A stretch of DNA of 64,000 nucleotides from JAUZOB01 sp963692465. Lineage in GTDB: Bacteria; Bacteroidota; Bacteroidia; Bacteroidales; Prolixibacteraceae. The stretch covers positions 2,914,001-2,978,000 of the forward strand of contig OY829943.1 of assembly GCA_963692465.1 (NCBI GenBank), written 5' to 3'. The translations under genes were made by a program, and so were the position numbers. A model generated the notes under the pieces. It was given only the letters and a program-made list of their open reading frames with translations, ran no database searches and had not been told where the DNA came from. Positions 17,831 through 26,174 of the stretch are shown in pieces (position 1 is the stretch's first letter; the number at the start of each line of letters is the position of its first letter).

Positions 17831-17860
17831 AAAAAAAGCCACTTTTAAGTGGCTTTTTTG
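17831..17860. terminator. Bidirectional terminator between rplT and ahpC
   Basis: GCCACTT (17838-17844) and AAGTGGC (17847-17853) extended by A6/T6 flanks. It can serve rplT on the plus strand and ahpC on the minus strand. Confidence 0.85.
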
Positions 17861-17867
17861 TTTGAGT

Positions 17868-17903
17868 TAAATTGAGCTACTACGTACGTAGTAGCTCAAT
17901 TTA
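17868..17903. repeat. 36-bp perfect palindrome downstream of ahpC
   Basis: Two 18-nt arms meet with no spacer at the centre ACGTACGT. The outer arm starts TAAATTGAGC. It lies 8 bp beyond the ahpC stop codon and is followed by the rplT/ahpC terminator. It has no T run of its own, so it is not an ordinary terminator. Confidence 0.85.
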
Positions 17904-17910
17904 TATTTCT

Positions 17911-18474
17911 TTATGCTTTGGAAGGATCAAGCAGGTCGTCTCCTTTTTCCCAGTTGCAAGGAGTCATTCCTCCGGACAGCAATGCATCAAGAACTCGTAA
18001 AACTTCGTGAACACTACGTCCGACATTTAGATCATTCTGGCAAACCCAGCGTATGATTCCATCGGGGTCAATGATGTAAGTTGTACGATAGGCAACTTTA
18101 TTCTCTTCTTCCAGAATACCTAAACTTTCGGCAAGCGATTTTGATGTATCGGCAATCATTGGAAATTTTAGATTCTTTAGATCCGGATGGTTTTTCCTCC
18201 AGGCAAGGTGGACAAATTCTGAATCGGTTGAGGCACCTAGTAATTCGGTGTTTCGTTTTTCAAATTCCTCGAAGTTTTTATTGAACTCAGCAATCTCTGT
18301 TGGACAAACGAACGTGAAATCCATTGGCCACCAGAATAATACTCTCCATTGACTAGCTTTTATGTTACACTCTGAAGTGATTGTTTTAAATTCTTTCCCC
18401 ATCTCAAGAGATACAAGTGCTGTCTTTTTGAATTCGGGGAATTTGCTTCCGACACTTAAAATTCTGTTTTCCAT
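17911..18474 (-). CDS. ahpC: AhpC-type 2-Cys peroxiredoxin
   Basis: 187 residues, thioredoxin fold. The peroxidatic Cys57 lies in DFTFVCPTE and the resolving Cys173 in MTPCNWEKGDD. The C-terminal CNW-KGD context resembles the actinobacterial AhpC group more than the AhpF-dependent E. coli AhpC. It reduces hydrogen peroxide and organic hydroperoxides in the cytosol. No ahpF or ahpD is next to it. A good promoter precedes it on the minus strand. Subgroup assignment is tentative. Confidence 0.9.
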   Translation of the reverse strand: MENRILSVGSKFPEFKKTALVSLEMGKEFKTITSECNIKASQWRVLFWWPMDFTFVCPTEIAEFNKNFEEFEKRNTELLGASTDSEFVHLAWRKNHPDLKNLKFPMIADTSKSLAESLGILEEENKVAYRTTYIIDPDGIIRWVCQNDLNVGRSVHEVLRVLDALLSGGMTPCNWEKGDDLLDPSKA

Positions 18475-18518
18475 AACTCGTTATTTTATATTTTTTCTTT
18501 TCCTTTTTTGTTTCTTCA

Positions 18519-18550
18519 CAAAGATTGTATTGTATCATGAAAAAATCAAA
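18519..18550 (-). promoter_or_regulatory. Promoter of ahpC
   Basis: On the minus strand TTTG (18550-18547), 20 nt, AATCTTTG (18526-18519). It matches the Bacteroidota consensus with one mismatch, 45 nt before the ahpC start. Confidence 0.45.
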
Positions 18551-18827
18551 TCAATAATATCTATGTGTTTATAGAGACTTTCTATTGTAACACATTCGTT
18601 AATAGAACGTTTTTTTATGAAAATTGTTGTGCAAATTTTCAGGGAATCTGAATTATGAATGATTTATCAAGGGAAGAGACATTAGCTGTTTTTTGATGAA
18701 ATGGAATGAAGCCCTCATTGAAACGGGATTGAAAATATCTCGGGAGATTTATAGAATCTTATTTGATCACAACTTTACACTCATCTTTGTTGGTGCTGAA
18801 ATTCCATATTGGCTTTTTTTGTTTATA
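18551..18827. other. Non-coding part of the ahpC / GH20 spacer
   Basis: The divergent spacer 18475-18888 holds the two promoters called separately. The remainder is AT-rich. A 68-codon open frame on the plus strand (18693-18899) overlaps the GH20 promoter and start, and is not convincing as a gene. Confidence 0.5.
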
Positions 18828-18863
18828 AAGATGCTATTAATTGAACAGGTTACTTTATTTTTG
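18828..18863 (+). promoter_or_regulatory. Promoter of the GH20-like gene
   Basis: TTTG (18828-18831), 24 nt, TATTTTTG (18856-18863; perfect -7). 26 nt before the start codon. Confidence 0.5.
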
Positions 18864-18888
18864 TCGTGTTATATGAACAGGTTCGATA

Positions 18889-21021
18889 ATGATGAATAGA
18901 ATCAATTGTCTATTGGTAGGAGTGCTTATTGTGACACTTTTCTCGTGTGGTAGATCTGAAAAGATAAATTCAATAGGAATTATTCCTCAGCCGATGGAAG
19001 TTGCAGAACAAAGTGGTCACTTTACATTTAATCGTAATACTGCTATATATGTTCAGGATAGTTCTCCTGAAGTTCTTTCGGTTGCACACTATTTTAGTGA
19101 TCTGTTTATGACTCCGACCGGAAATAGTCTGGAACTGCGTCAGAAAGTGTATTACGGAGAGCAAAATGCTGTTGTACTAGAGCTTTCTGGTGCATCTGAT
19201 GAGTTAGGAACAGAAGGATATACTTTAGATGTTAGTGAACGAGGAATTTTGATACAGGCAGCAACGTCAACGGGGCTCTTTTATGGTTTACAGTCCTTAC
19301 GACAGATGCTTCCTCCACAGATTGATGGCGAAGGTTTTCAGTATAAGGTAAACTGGAGTGTTCCGTGTTGTCATATTAAGGATAAACCTCAATTTGGTTG
19401 GCGGGGATTGTTACTTGATGCAGATCCTTCTGAGTTCAATATTAAGATGTTGAAAAAACACATTGATAACTTGGCTTTACTCAAGATGAATGTGTTTGAA
19501 TGGCCTATCATTGGTAAAAATGGATTACGTTTTGATCTTGGAAATATTACGACATTTTCAGTAAAAGATACGGCTGAAGTTGCAGGGGTCAAGGAAAGAG
19601 AGACCCAGCCTCTTTATCCAATTCGCTATACACTTCAGGAAATACGAGAGCTGGTTCGATATGCTACTCAGCGTCAGGTTCATCTGGTCCCCGTAATTAA
19701 TCTTGGAGCGATTAAGGCTGGTGGTGGGTATTCAAGAGACGAAGTGTTAAGCCGTATTTTAAATTTATTTCCAACTGGGTATGCTCATTTTACAAGGGGA
19801 GAGTGTTCTGATTTGAGCAGGGCTTCGCAGATTGCTGCTGTAAAGGGGATCAAAGCTATTATCCCCGGAATTTCAGCGGGGTGTACTGCATCTCATGCGA
19901 TGGTTCTTTCTTGGGAGAATATTCAGAGTGGACAGTATCTGGCAACAATTGGGCGAAATATTATTTGGGCACCACAGGAATATTGTCAGTTGAATTCTCC
20001 TCAGGGAACACTTGATACAGACCCTTTTGCCGGAGCTAATCCGTTAAGTCTTAAATCTTGTTATGAGTTTACTCCCGGAAAGTATCTGAAAAAGGAAAGT
20101 CTTGCAAATGTTCAGGGAGTACAGGCTGATTTGTATAACAACTCATCTCTTTCAGCGGCAAAGGCTGAATTTTTCCTGTATCCCCGATTGTGTGCAATAG
20201 CAGAAACCGGATGGTCGGATAATCTGAAAAAAGATTGGGACTCTTTTACAACGCGATTGGTCTTGTTTTTTAAACATCTGGATCAGAAGTGGATTACATA
20301 TTCCCGTTCGGCTTATTCTGTTAGTTATAACTTAACAGCAGGGAGAGATCGTCAACTTCTGGTCAGTCTTAAAACAGAAGTTCCCGGACTTGATATTCAT
20401 TATTCAATTGATGGAAGTGTTCCAACGATTCAGTCCCCCGAATACAAGGATACGTTGCGCTTTTTTAGAACAACACATGTTCGGGCTGCGGCTTTTAAAA
20501 ATGGAAAATTATTGAGTGAAGTAACAAATCGTAGTTTCTATTTCCATAAAGCAGCCTATAAGCCCGTTATGTATCTTCAGCCGTATGATTCGGCCTTCGC
20601 ATCTTCCAAAGAGATCGCACTGGTTGATTGTTTGACGGGTAATTCTGATTATCGAAGTGGTTTATGGCAGGGCTTTAGGGGAAATGATCTAAGCTTGATT
20701 ATCGATTTGATGGAACCAACGATTGTTTCCAGTTTTCAGATGAATTTCTTTCATTATCCGAATCGATTGATTTTTATTCCGTCAATAATTACTATTGCCG
20801 TTTCTCCTAATGGTATAGATTTTACTCAAGTAAAGTTTATCGACCTTAAGAAGCAAAATCAGAGCGATGCCGCATTTGTTTTCCCATTGAAAATTTATAT
20901 TGATCCGGTGCAAACAAGGTATATTAAAATACAGGCTCCAAATGCTTTTCCATCCGATTTTAAGGCTGATACAGGCAAAGGACGACCAAGGATATTCCTC
21001 GATGAAATCATTGTAGAATAG
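18889..21021 (+). CDS. GH20 beta-hexosaminidase-like lipoprotein with a degenerate active site
   Basis: 710 residues. The lipoprotein signal ends LFSC with Cys20. Next comes the GH20b N-terminal domain (about 28-160), a GH20 TIM-barrel-like region starting FGWRGLLLDADP (169-180), a chitobiase C-like segment (IHYSIDGSVPTIQSPEY, about 500) and a discoidin-like C-terminus (about 590-710). Active GH20 enzymes carry an Asp-Glu pair in HxGGDE; the equivalent here reads HFTRGEC (300-306), so the Asp is Gly. The substrate-binding Arg after LDVS is Pro180, and the usual HWHLTDDQGWR is replaced by FEWPIIGKNGLR. It probably binds sugars rather than cleaving them. Inner- or outer-membrane-anchored. Confidence 0.8.
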   Translation: MMNRINCLLVGVLIVTLFSCGRSEKINSIGIIPQPMEVAEQSGHFTFNRNTAIYVQDSSPEVLSVAHYFSDLFMTPTGNSLELRQKVYYGEQNAVVLELSGASDELGTEGYTLDVSERGILIQAATSTGLFYGLQSLRQMLPPQIDGEGFQYKVNWSVPCCHIKDKPQFGWRGLLLDADPSEFNIKMLKKHIDNLALLKMNVFEWPIIGKNGLRFDLGNITTFSVKDTAEVAGVKERETQPLYPIRYTLQEIRELVRYATQRQVHLVPVINLGAIKAGGGYSRDEVLSRILNLFPTGYAHFTRGECSDLSRASQIAAVKGIKAIIPGISAGCTASHAMVLSWENIQSGQYLATIGRNIIWAPQEYCQLNSPQGTLDTDPFAGANPLSLKSCYEFTPGKYLKKESLANVQGVQADLYNNSSLSAAKAEFFLYPRLCAIAETGWSDNLKKDWDSFTTRLVLFFKHLDQKWITYSRSAYSVSYNLTAGRDRQLLVSLKTEVPGLDIHYSIDGSVPTIQSPEYKDTLRFFRTTHVRAAAFKNGKLLSEVTNRSFYFHKAAYKPVMYLQPYDSAFASSKEIALVDCLTGNSDYRSGLWQGFRGNDLSLIIDLMEPTIVSSFQMNFFHYPNRLIFIPSIITIAVSPNGIDFTQVKFIDLKKQNQSDAAFVFPLKIYIDPVQTRYIKIQAPNAFPSDFKADTGKGRPRIFLDEIIVE

Positions 21022-21034
21022 GGGAAACGAGGCT

Positions 21035-24000
21035 TTAATTCAGGGTGACCGGAACGATGCGGTTATCCTGCAGATACCACAGGTAACCCTTAAGATCGGA
21101 GTAACCCATCTGCTGAAAGAGTTTTAGGTAGTTTTGTACTTGATAATGGTGTGTCTTACTTTCATTCTCACCCGATTTAAAATCGATGACGATTACCTGT
21201 TTTTCATGAATCAAGACACGATCGGGTCTTTTGGTCGTACCTTCCGTCCGGATGATTGACCGTTCGTTGTATATATCCCAATGATTGGAAAACCAGTTTT
21301 TCACCTCCGCGGTTGATATCAGATTACTAATCTTTTGTTGATATAATTCTGCTTCTTTTATGGTGAGTCGTCCATCGAAAATCATCTGATGAATTACACG
21401 GGAAAGGTCTTCCGGAACATTAATACCAGAGAGTAATTCGTGAATAAGTAATCCTTCGTTTAACCCGATAAAGTGTTCGTTATTGTCGAGAATGAAATAA
21501 TTCTGACTATGGTTTTTGATTTTTAAATGAGAGGAAAAGTCTGAAACACTTATACCTTTTAAGGAAAGGCGTACTGAGTTATCTTGAACTATTTTCTTTG
21601 TAGAAGTGATTAAGGATCCTTTTTCAAAAATCAGATCTTCGTTGAGGTGGAAAGCATCGGGAGTAAAGACATTCTCGTCATGAATCTCTCCTGAAGGGAA
21701 TTGTCCGGCTAAAACGGAGTAAAGAAGATCTCCCATACTCAAAATGCTTTTCGCGTTTCCTTGTGGCGCAAAAGCCCAAAAGAATTCTTCTGCCCGGGTA
21801 AATGCGACGTAGAAAAGATTCAGATTATCGAGGTATGTTTGTGCTTCTTCAAGAAAATAATCTTCTGCGAAATAAGAACTTGCCAGTCGTTTATTATATT
21901 TTACCGGGAGCAGGTTCATGTTCTTGAAAAGTTTTTGATCTGGGCGGCACCAGATGATATTCGTAAAATGGGAGAATATATCCCAATCACAAAAAGGAAT
22001 TAGTACAGCCCTGAATTGTAATCCTTTTGACTTATGAATGGTAATAATCCGGATTGCATTTTGTCTTTCAGATGCATTAATCGTATGCTTAAATCCCTGT
22101 ATTGACCACCAGTCAAGAAATCCACCCAGATCGGAGTATTCACTTTTCCCAAAAGCAATTACTTCGTCCATGAAAGCCTGAATAAATGGCAATTCCTGAT
22201 CAAGATTATTTAATCCAAAATAGCTGATGATTTCCTGGATTCCTTCATACAATGAATTGAATACGAAATATTTAGGTAACATTTCAATCGGATCAGAAAA
22301 GAAAGGGAATATTTGGTCGATGAGCTTCTCTGTTCCATTAAAAAGAGAACTCAGATCGTCATCCTGATTCTGCAAAGAAGGAAAGAAGAGATTTCCTTGT
22401 CCGGTTTGATCTGTAAGAAAATGAACGGGAAGGCGTTCCTCGTTTTTCAGTATAGGATAGATGTATCGAATATATTCACTAACTAAAAAAGTTCTGTTAA
22501 CCAGATTCGAAGAGTCGTGAATATATTGGAGAAAAGCAATCAGAAATTTCACAACAGGTGAAGAACCAATACGGAGGGAGTCATTGGAGATCACATCGTA
22601 ACAGTATTTTCCTGACTGATCCAGTTCTTTCTCCCGGAATAACCACTCGGCGACTTCTTTTCCGTCGGTAGCTTTGCGAACCAGAACGGTGATTTCACCA
22701 GCAGCAATTCCCTGATCCTGAAGTGAGCGAATCATGGAGCCCATTTTTTCCAGAGCTTTCTCTTTCCAGGTAGAATGGTCGTCATCCGAAGACGAATCTT
22801 TGGGTGCGAACTCAATATGAACGAATCCATCCTGAGCATCCGGTTTGCATTTTTGTTGATGGTCGCTATAGGCATTAGTTAGGATGGAACGGAACCATTC
22901 TTCTTGATCATAAGTGTTGTTTGCGGTGTTTAGGTCATCATTGATGAGGTTCTGAAGAATCAGTGGTGCTATTGAAAAAAAAGTGTTGTTAAAACGGACA
23001 ATATTTCGGGCGCTTCTCCAGTTTCGATCTAGTGTGATTTCTTCAGGATAAAACTGTCTGAATTCATTTTTGACTTTTCCAGCCAGCAATTGCCAGTCCC
23101 CGCTTCTCCAACGATATATGGACTGTTTAATATCCCCTACGATGAGACATTTATTTCCTCCGGCTAAAGCATTCTCTAGGAGGGGACGAAAATTGTTCCA
23201 TTGTAGTCCGGATGTGTCCTGAAATTCATCGATCATATAGTTTTGGTAGTATGATCCCAGTTTCTCATAGACAAAGGGAGTATCAGAAGGACCTATAATT
23301 TTTCGAAGCAGTTCAGAAGAGTCGGGTAGTAAAAGAATATTATTTTCCTGACAATAGGCTTTCAACTCTTTTGAAAGATCTGTAAGGACTCCTAGTGTAT
23401 AGAGGTTTTTAAGAACGGCGTCATCCGAAAGATAGATTCGAATATACTCATTCCGGTATTTTATTGCTTCATTCAGACAATCGAAGAGTCCGGCATTGAG
23501 TGCCTCATTTACTTTTTCAGTCAGGACCGCAGAAGCCTTTGCCGGCAGCCAATTGTCGATACTTTCAGTAGCTTTACGAACATAGCTATTAGGTCCGTCA
23601 TAGATGAATTTTTCCGATGGATTTGTTAGGTTGACAAAGAAAGCCCCCGGACCTGATTTTTTTTGTTTGAAATCTTCAGGTGAAAGATCAAACTGTTTTA
23701 TAAGTGATAAACCTTTCTCTCCGAAATCTTTGAGGGTAGTAACAAACGTATTCTTACGGGCATGGAGTCCGGTTCGAAATTCTTTCATGAAGTCCTTGTC
23801 TGCTAATTTGTTGAGCATAGGACCGTCGATATCTTTATAGGCTTCCTGGAAGAGTTCTTTTGCAAAGTCAGATAACAATTGTCGAAAATTCCATGATTTG
23901 CCGTCTTTGAGTAAGTCTTCTGCAAATTCGAGTAGCCATGCTCTGAGTCCGTCATTTGAATCTAAGTTCATGAGTAATATATCGATTACCTCATCGAGAA

Positions 24001-24409
24001 CCCGGTTGCTGTCCAGCTCGATATCATATCCGCCCTGAAGTCCGATTTCGCGACTAAATCCCCGTATAACACGTTGAAAGAAGCTGTCAATGGTACAAAT
24101 AGAAAAGCACGAATAGTCGTGAAGAATGCGATTAAGAACAAGCTCTGCGCGTTGTCTTATCATATTCTCCTGTAACGTTGTATGCTCTTTTAACAAGTCA
24201 AGGTAGCCGGATGGTTCACCTGAAGCGAGATGAGCAAGTTCCTCAAGAATACGGTCTTTCATTTCGGATGTGGCTTTGTTGGTAAAAGTAACAGCCAAAA
24301 TAGAGCGATATTTCCGGGGATCGGTTATAACCAGTTGAATATATTGTAAGGCCAACTGAAAGGTCTTACCCGATCCGGCACTGGCTTTATAGATTAAAAA
24401 ATCAGACAT
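21035..24409 (-). CDS. UvrD/RecB-like helicase-nuclease (AddA/RecB family)
   Basis: 1124 residues. The N-terminal Walker A is ASAGSGKTF (9-17), followed by ILAVTFTNKATSEMKDRI (motif Ia), YMIDEFQDTSGLQW (motif II), IVGDIKQSIYRWR (motif III), TIHKSKGLQF (motif V) and VAFTRAEEFFW (motif VI). The C-terminal PD-(D/E)xK nuclease reads VIDFKSGE (Asp about 1076, Lys about 1078), followed by QVQNYLKLF. This is the AddA/RecB type, which processes double-strand ends for recombination. The usual AddB-like partner gene is not beside it here. It converges with the GH20-like gene, 13 bp apart. Confidence 0.9.
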   Translation of the reverse strand: MSDFLIYKASAGSGKTFQLALQYIQLVITDPRKYRSILAVTFTNKATSEMKDRILEELAHLASGEPSGYLDLLKEHTTLQENMIRQRAELVLNRILHDYSCFSICTIDSFFQRVIRGFSREIGLQGGYDIELDSNRVLDEVIDILLMNLDSNDGLRAWLLEFAEDLLKDGKSWNFRQLLSDFAKELFQEAYKDIDGPMLNKLADKDFMKEFRTGLHARKNTFVTTLKDFGEKGLSLIKQFDLSPEDFKQKKSGPGAFFVNLTNPSEKFIYDGPNSYVRKATESIDNWLPAKASAVLTEKVNEALNAGLFDCLNEAIKYRNEYIRIYLSDDAVLKNLYTLGVLTDLSKELKAYCQENNILLLPDSSELLRKIIGPSDTPFVYEKLGSYYQNYMIDEFQDTSGLQWNNFRPLLENALAGGNKCLIVGDIKQSIYRWRSGDWQLLAGKVKNEFRQFYPEEITLDRNWRSARNIVRFNNTFFSIAPLILQNLINDDLNTANNTYDQEEWFRSILTNAYSDHQQKCKPDAQDGFVHIEFAPKDSSSDDDHSTWKEKALEKMGSMIRSLQDQGIAAGEITVLVRKATDGKEVAEWLFREKELDQSGKYCYDVISNDSLRIGSSPVVKFLIAFLQYIHDSSNLVNRTFLVSEYIRYIYPILKNEERLPVHFLTDQTGQGNLFFPSLQNQDDDLSSLFNGTEKLIDQIFPFFSDPIEMLPKYFVFNSLYEGIQEIISYFGLNNLDQELPFIQAFMDEVIAFGKSEYSDLGGFLDWWSIQGFKHTINASERQNAIRIITIHKSKGLQFRAVLIPFCDWDIFSHFTNIIWCRPDQKLFKNMNLLPVKYNKRLASSYFAEDYFLEEAQTYLDNLNLFYVAFTRAEEFFWAFAPQGNAKSILSMGDLLYSVLAGQFPSGEIHDENVFTPDAFHLNEDLIFEKGSLITSTKKIVQDNSVRLSLKGISVSDFSSHLKIKNHSQNYFILDNNEHFIGLNEGLLIHELLSGINVPEDLSRVIHQMIFDGRLTIKEAELYQQKISNLISTAEVKNWFSNHWDIYNERSIIRTEGTTKRPDRVLIHEKQVIVIDFKSGENESKTHHYQVQNYLKLFQQMGYSDLKGYLWYLQDNRIVPVTLN

Positions 24410-24561
24410 ACTTTGTTTGTATTGATGCTATCCTGTGGGCTTGTATTGCGTTGAAAAGCTAAATTAAATCTAAAAAATGCTTTTTACAACCAGACAGAGT
24501 TAAAAAGATGAGAATGAATTCTACAAAAACGTAATTTTACTAGTTGTAAAAAAGAAAAACA

Positions 24562-25518
24562 ATGATACTGAAGATCCTTTTGGTTTTGGCAATTATTCTA
24601 CAGTTTTTTGCTGCAGGAATTGCTATTCGGTTAACCCGGGTTACCAAGTATAATCTTTCATGGATATTGATTACAATCGGATTGGTTTTTATGGCCTTTC
24701 AGCGAATTGTAGAAATGATTCCAGCAATAAGCACCATTCATAGTACCGAATTCAGACATGTTTTTATCTGGATTGGGGTTATAACTTCACTATGCTTTGC
24801 GATTGGAGTATTTCTAATCCAGAAGATATTCAATTATATCAAGCGGGTTGATAATGAGCGGCGACGTACGGAAAAGAAGGTGCTAAATGCGATTATTCAG
24901 ACGGAAGAAAAAGAGCGGCAACGTTTTGCGAAAGACCTTCATGATGGATTAGGACCTCTTTTGTCGACGGTGAAACTTGCTGTTTCGTCCCTTTCCCAGA
25001 TGGAGGTAGATGAATCGAGACGTGAGATTATTTTGAATACAGACATGGTCATTAATGAGGCAATTAAAAGCCTAAAAGAGATTTCTAATAATCTAAGTCC
25101 CCATATTCTGGACAATTTCGGACTAACGAGAGCATTGTGGAGTTTTATCAATAAATTGAATCAGGCGAAGGGTATTGAAGTTCGTTTTGAAACAGAACTA
25201 AAAAATGAACGATTTGATCACAATATCGAAGTGATCCTGTATCGTGTGATCTGTGAATTGATTAATAATACGATTAAACATGCTTCAGCTTCGCATATTG
25301 ATATTAAGCTGGAACTAAAAGATGAGCGTATAATCGTTATATTCGCAGATGACGGGAAAGGTTTTGATACAGAGGTGGTATTGAATGAATCTCAACGAGG
25401 AATGGGATATTCAAATATGATTTCGAGAATAAATTCCCTGAAGGGCGTATTTCAGGTAGATAGTGCTCCGGGGAAAGGCACAAACGTTTATATTAATGTC
25501 AATACACGACAATCATGA
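24562..25518 (+). CDS. NarL-type sensor histidine kinase
   Basis: 318 residues. Three hydrophobic segments (about 1-22, 32-55 and 66-90) form a small membrane sensor with no large periplasmic domain. A coiled linker leads to a HisKA_3 dimerisation domain with the phospho-acceptor His127 in KDLHDGLGPLLSTVK. A HATPase_c domain follows (ELINNTIKHASASHIDIKL, ADDGKGFD, GMGYSNMISRI). Its stop overlaps the response-regulator start by 4 bp. It should sense a membrane or small-molecule signal and phosphorylate that regulator. Signal unknown. Confidence 0.93.
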   Translation: MILKILLVLAIILQFFAAGIAIRLTRVTKYNLSWILITIGLVFMAFQRIVEMIPAISTIHSTEFRHVFIWIGVITSLCFAIGVFLIQKIFNYIKRVDNERRRTEKKVLNAIIQTEEKERQRFAKDLHDGLGPLLSTVKLAVSSLSQMEVDESRREIILNTDMVINEAIKSLKEISNNLSPHILDNFGLTRALWSFINKLNQAKGIEVRFETELKNERFDHNIEVILYRVICELINNTIKHASASHIDIKLELKDERIIVIFADDGKGFDTEVVLNESQRGMGYSNMISRINSLKGVFQVDSAPGKGTNVYINVNTRQS

Positions 25519-26165
25519 GCAAAGAGAAATATCGTATAATTTTGGTAGACGATCACACCCTGTTTCGTAATGGTTTGCGTATTCTGCTTAATAACTTTGA
25601 GAAATATCAGGTGATTGCCGAGGCTTCCAATGGGAAGGAATTTCTTGATCTTTTGGATACGACTCCGGTAGATATTGTTTTACTTGATATTGCCATGCCA
25701 GAAATGGATGGAATTGAGGCTGCTCAGATTGCTCTCAGCAAGTACCCTACACTGAAAATTATTACGCTTTCAATGTATGGAGAAGAAGACTATTATTTCA
25801 AAATGGTTAGTGCCGGGGTTAAGGGTTTTTTACTTAAAAATTCCGATATTAATGAAGTGCATGACGCCCTTGACAGTGTGATCGAAGGCGGTAGTTTCTT
25901 TTCTCAGGAATTGTTGTTTAATTTAGTCAGCAGCTTAAAATCTTCAGCGGAGAATGGTAAAATAAACACAGACCTTTCAGAGCGTGAACTCGAAATACTT
26001 CTCTTTATCTGTAAAGGCTATTCTAATCTGGAAATTGCACGAAAGCTTTTTATTTCAAAGCGTACGGTTGATAAACACCGGGCTAATATTCTTGCCAAAA
26101 CCAATTGCAAGAATACAGCCAATCTTGTCGTGTTTGCCATTAAAAATAATCTGGTTGAGATATAG
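25515..26165 (+). CDS. NarL/FixJ family response regulator
   Basis: 216 residues. The receiver domain has the acidic pair Asp12-Asp13, phospho-Asp58 in IVLLDIAMPEMDG, and the conserved Lys near 107. A LuxR-type HTH follows (LSERELEILLFICKGYSNLE, then RTVDKHRANIL). It is the partner of the overlapping kinase and should bind DNA when phosphorylated. Target genes are not evident; the neighbouring antiporter gene is on the other strand and ends 9 bp away. Confidence 0.94.
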   Translation: MSKEKYRIILVDDHTLFRNGLRILLNNFEKYQVIAEASNGKEFLDLLDTTPVDIVLLDIAMPEMDGIEAAQIALSKYPTLKIITLSMYGEEDYYFKMVSAGVKGFLLKNSDINEVHDALDSVIEGGSFFSQELLFNLVSSLKSSAENGKINTDLSERELEILLFICKGYSNLEIARKLFISKRTVDKHRANILAKTNCKNTANLVVFAIKNNLVEI

Positions 26166-26174
26166 CTGTTGCTT

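Noticed and set aside
18693..18899. 68-codon open frame on the plus strand before the GH20-like gene
   Set aside because: It overlaps the promoter and start of the GH20-like gene, has no recognisable domain, and its composition is that of translated AT-rich spacer.
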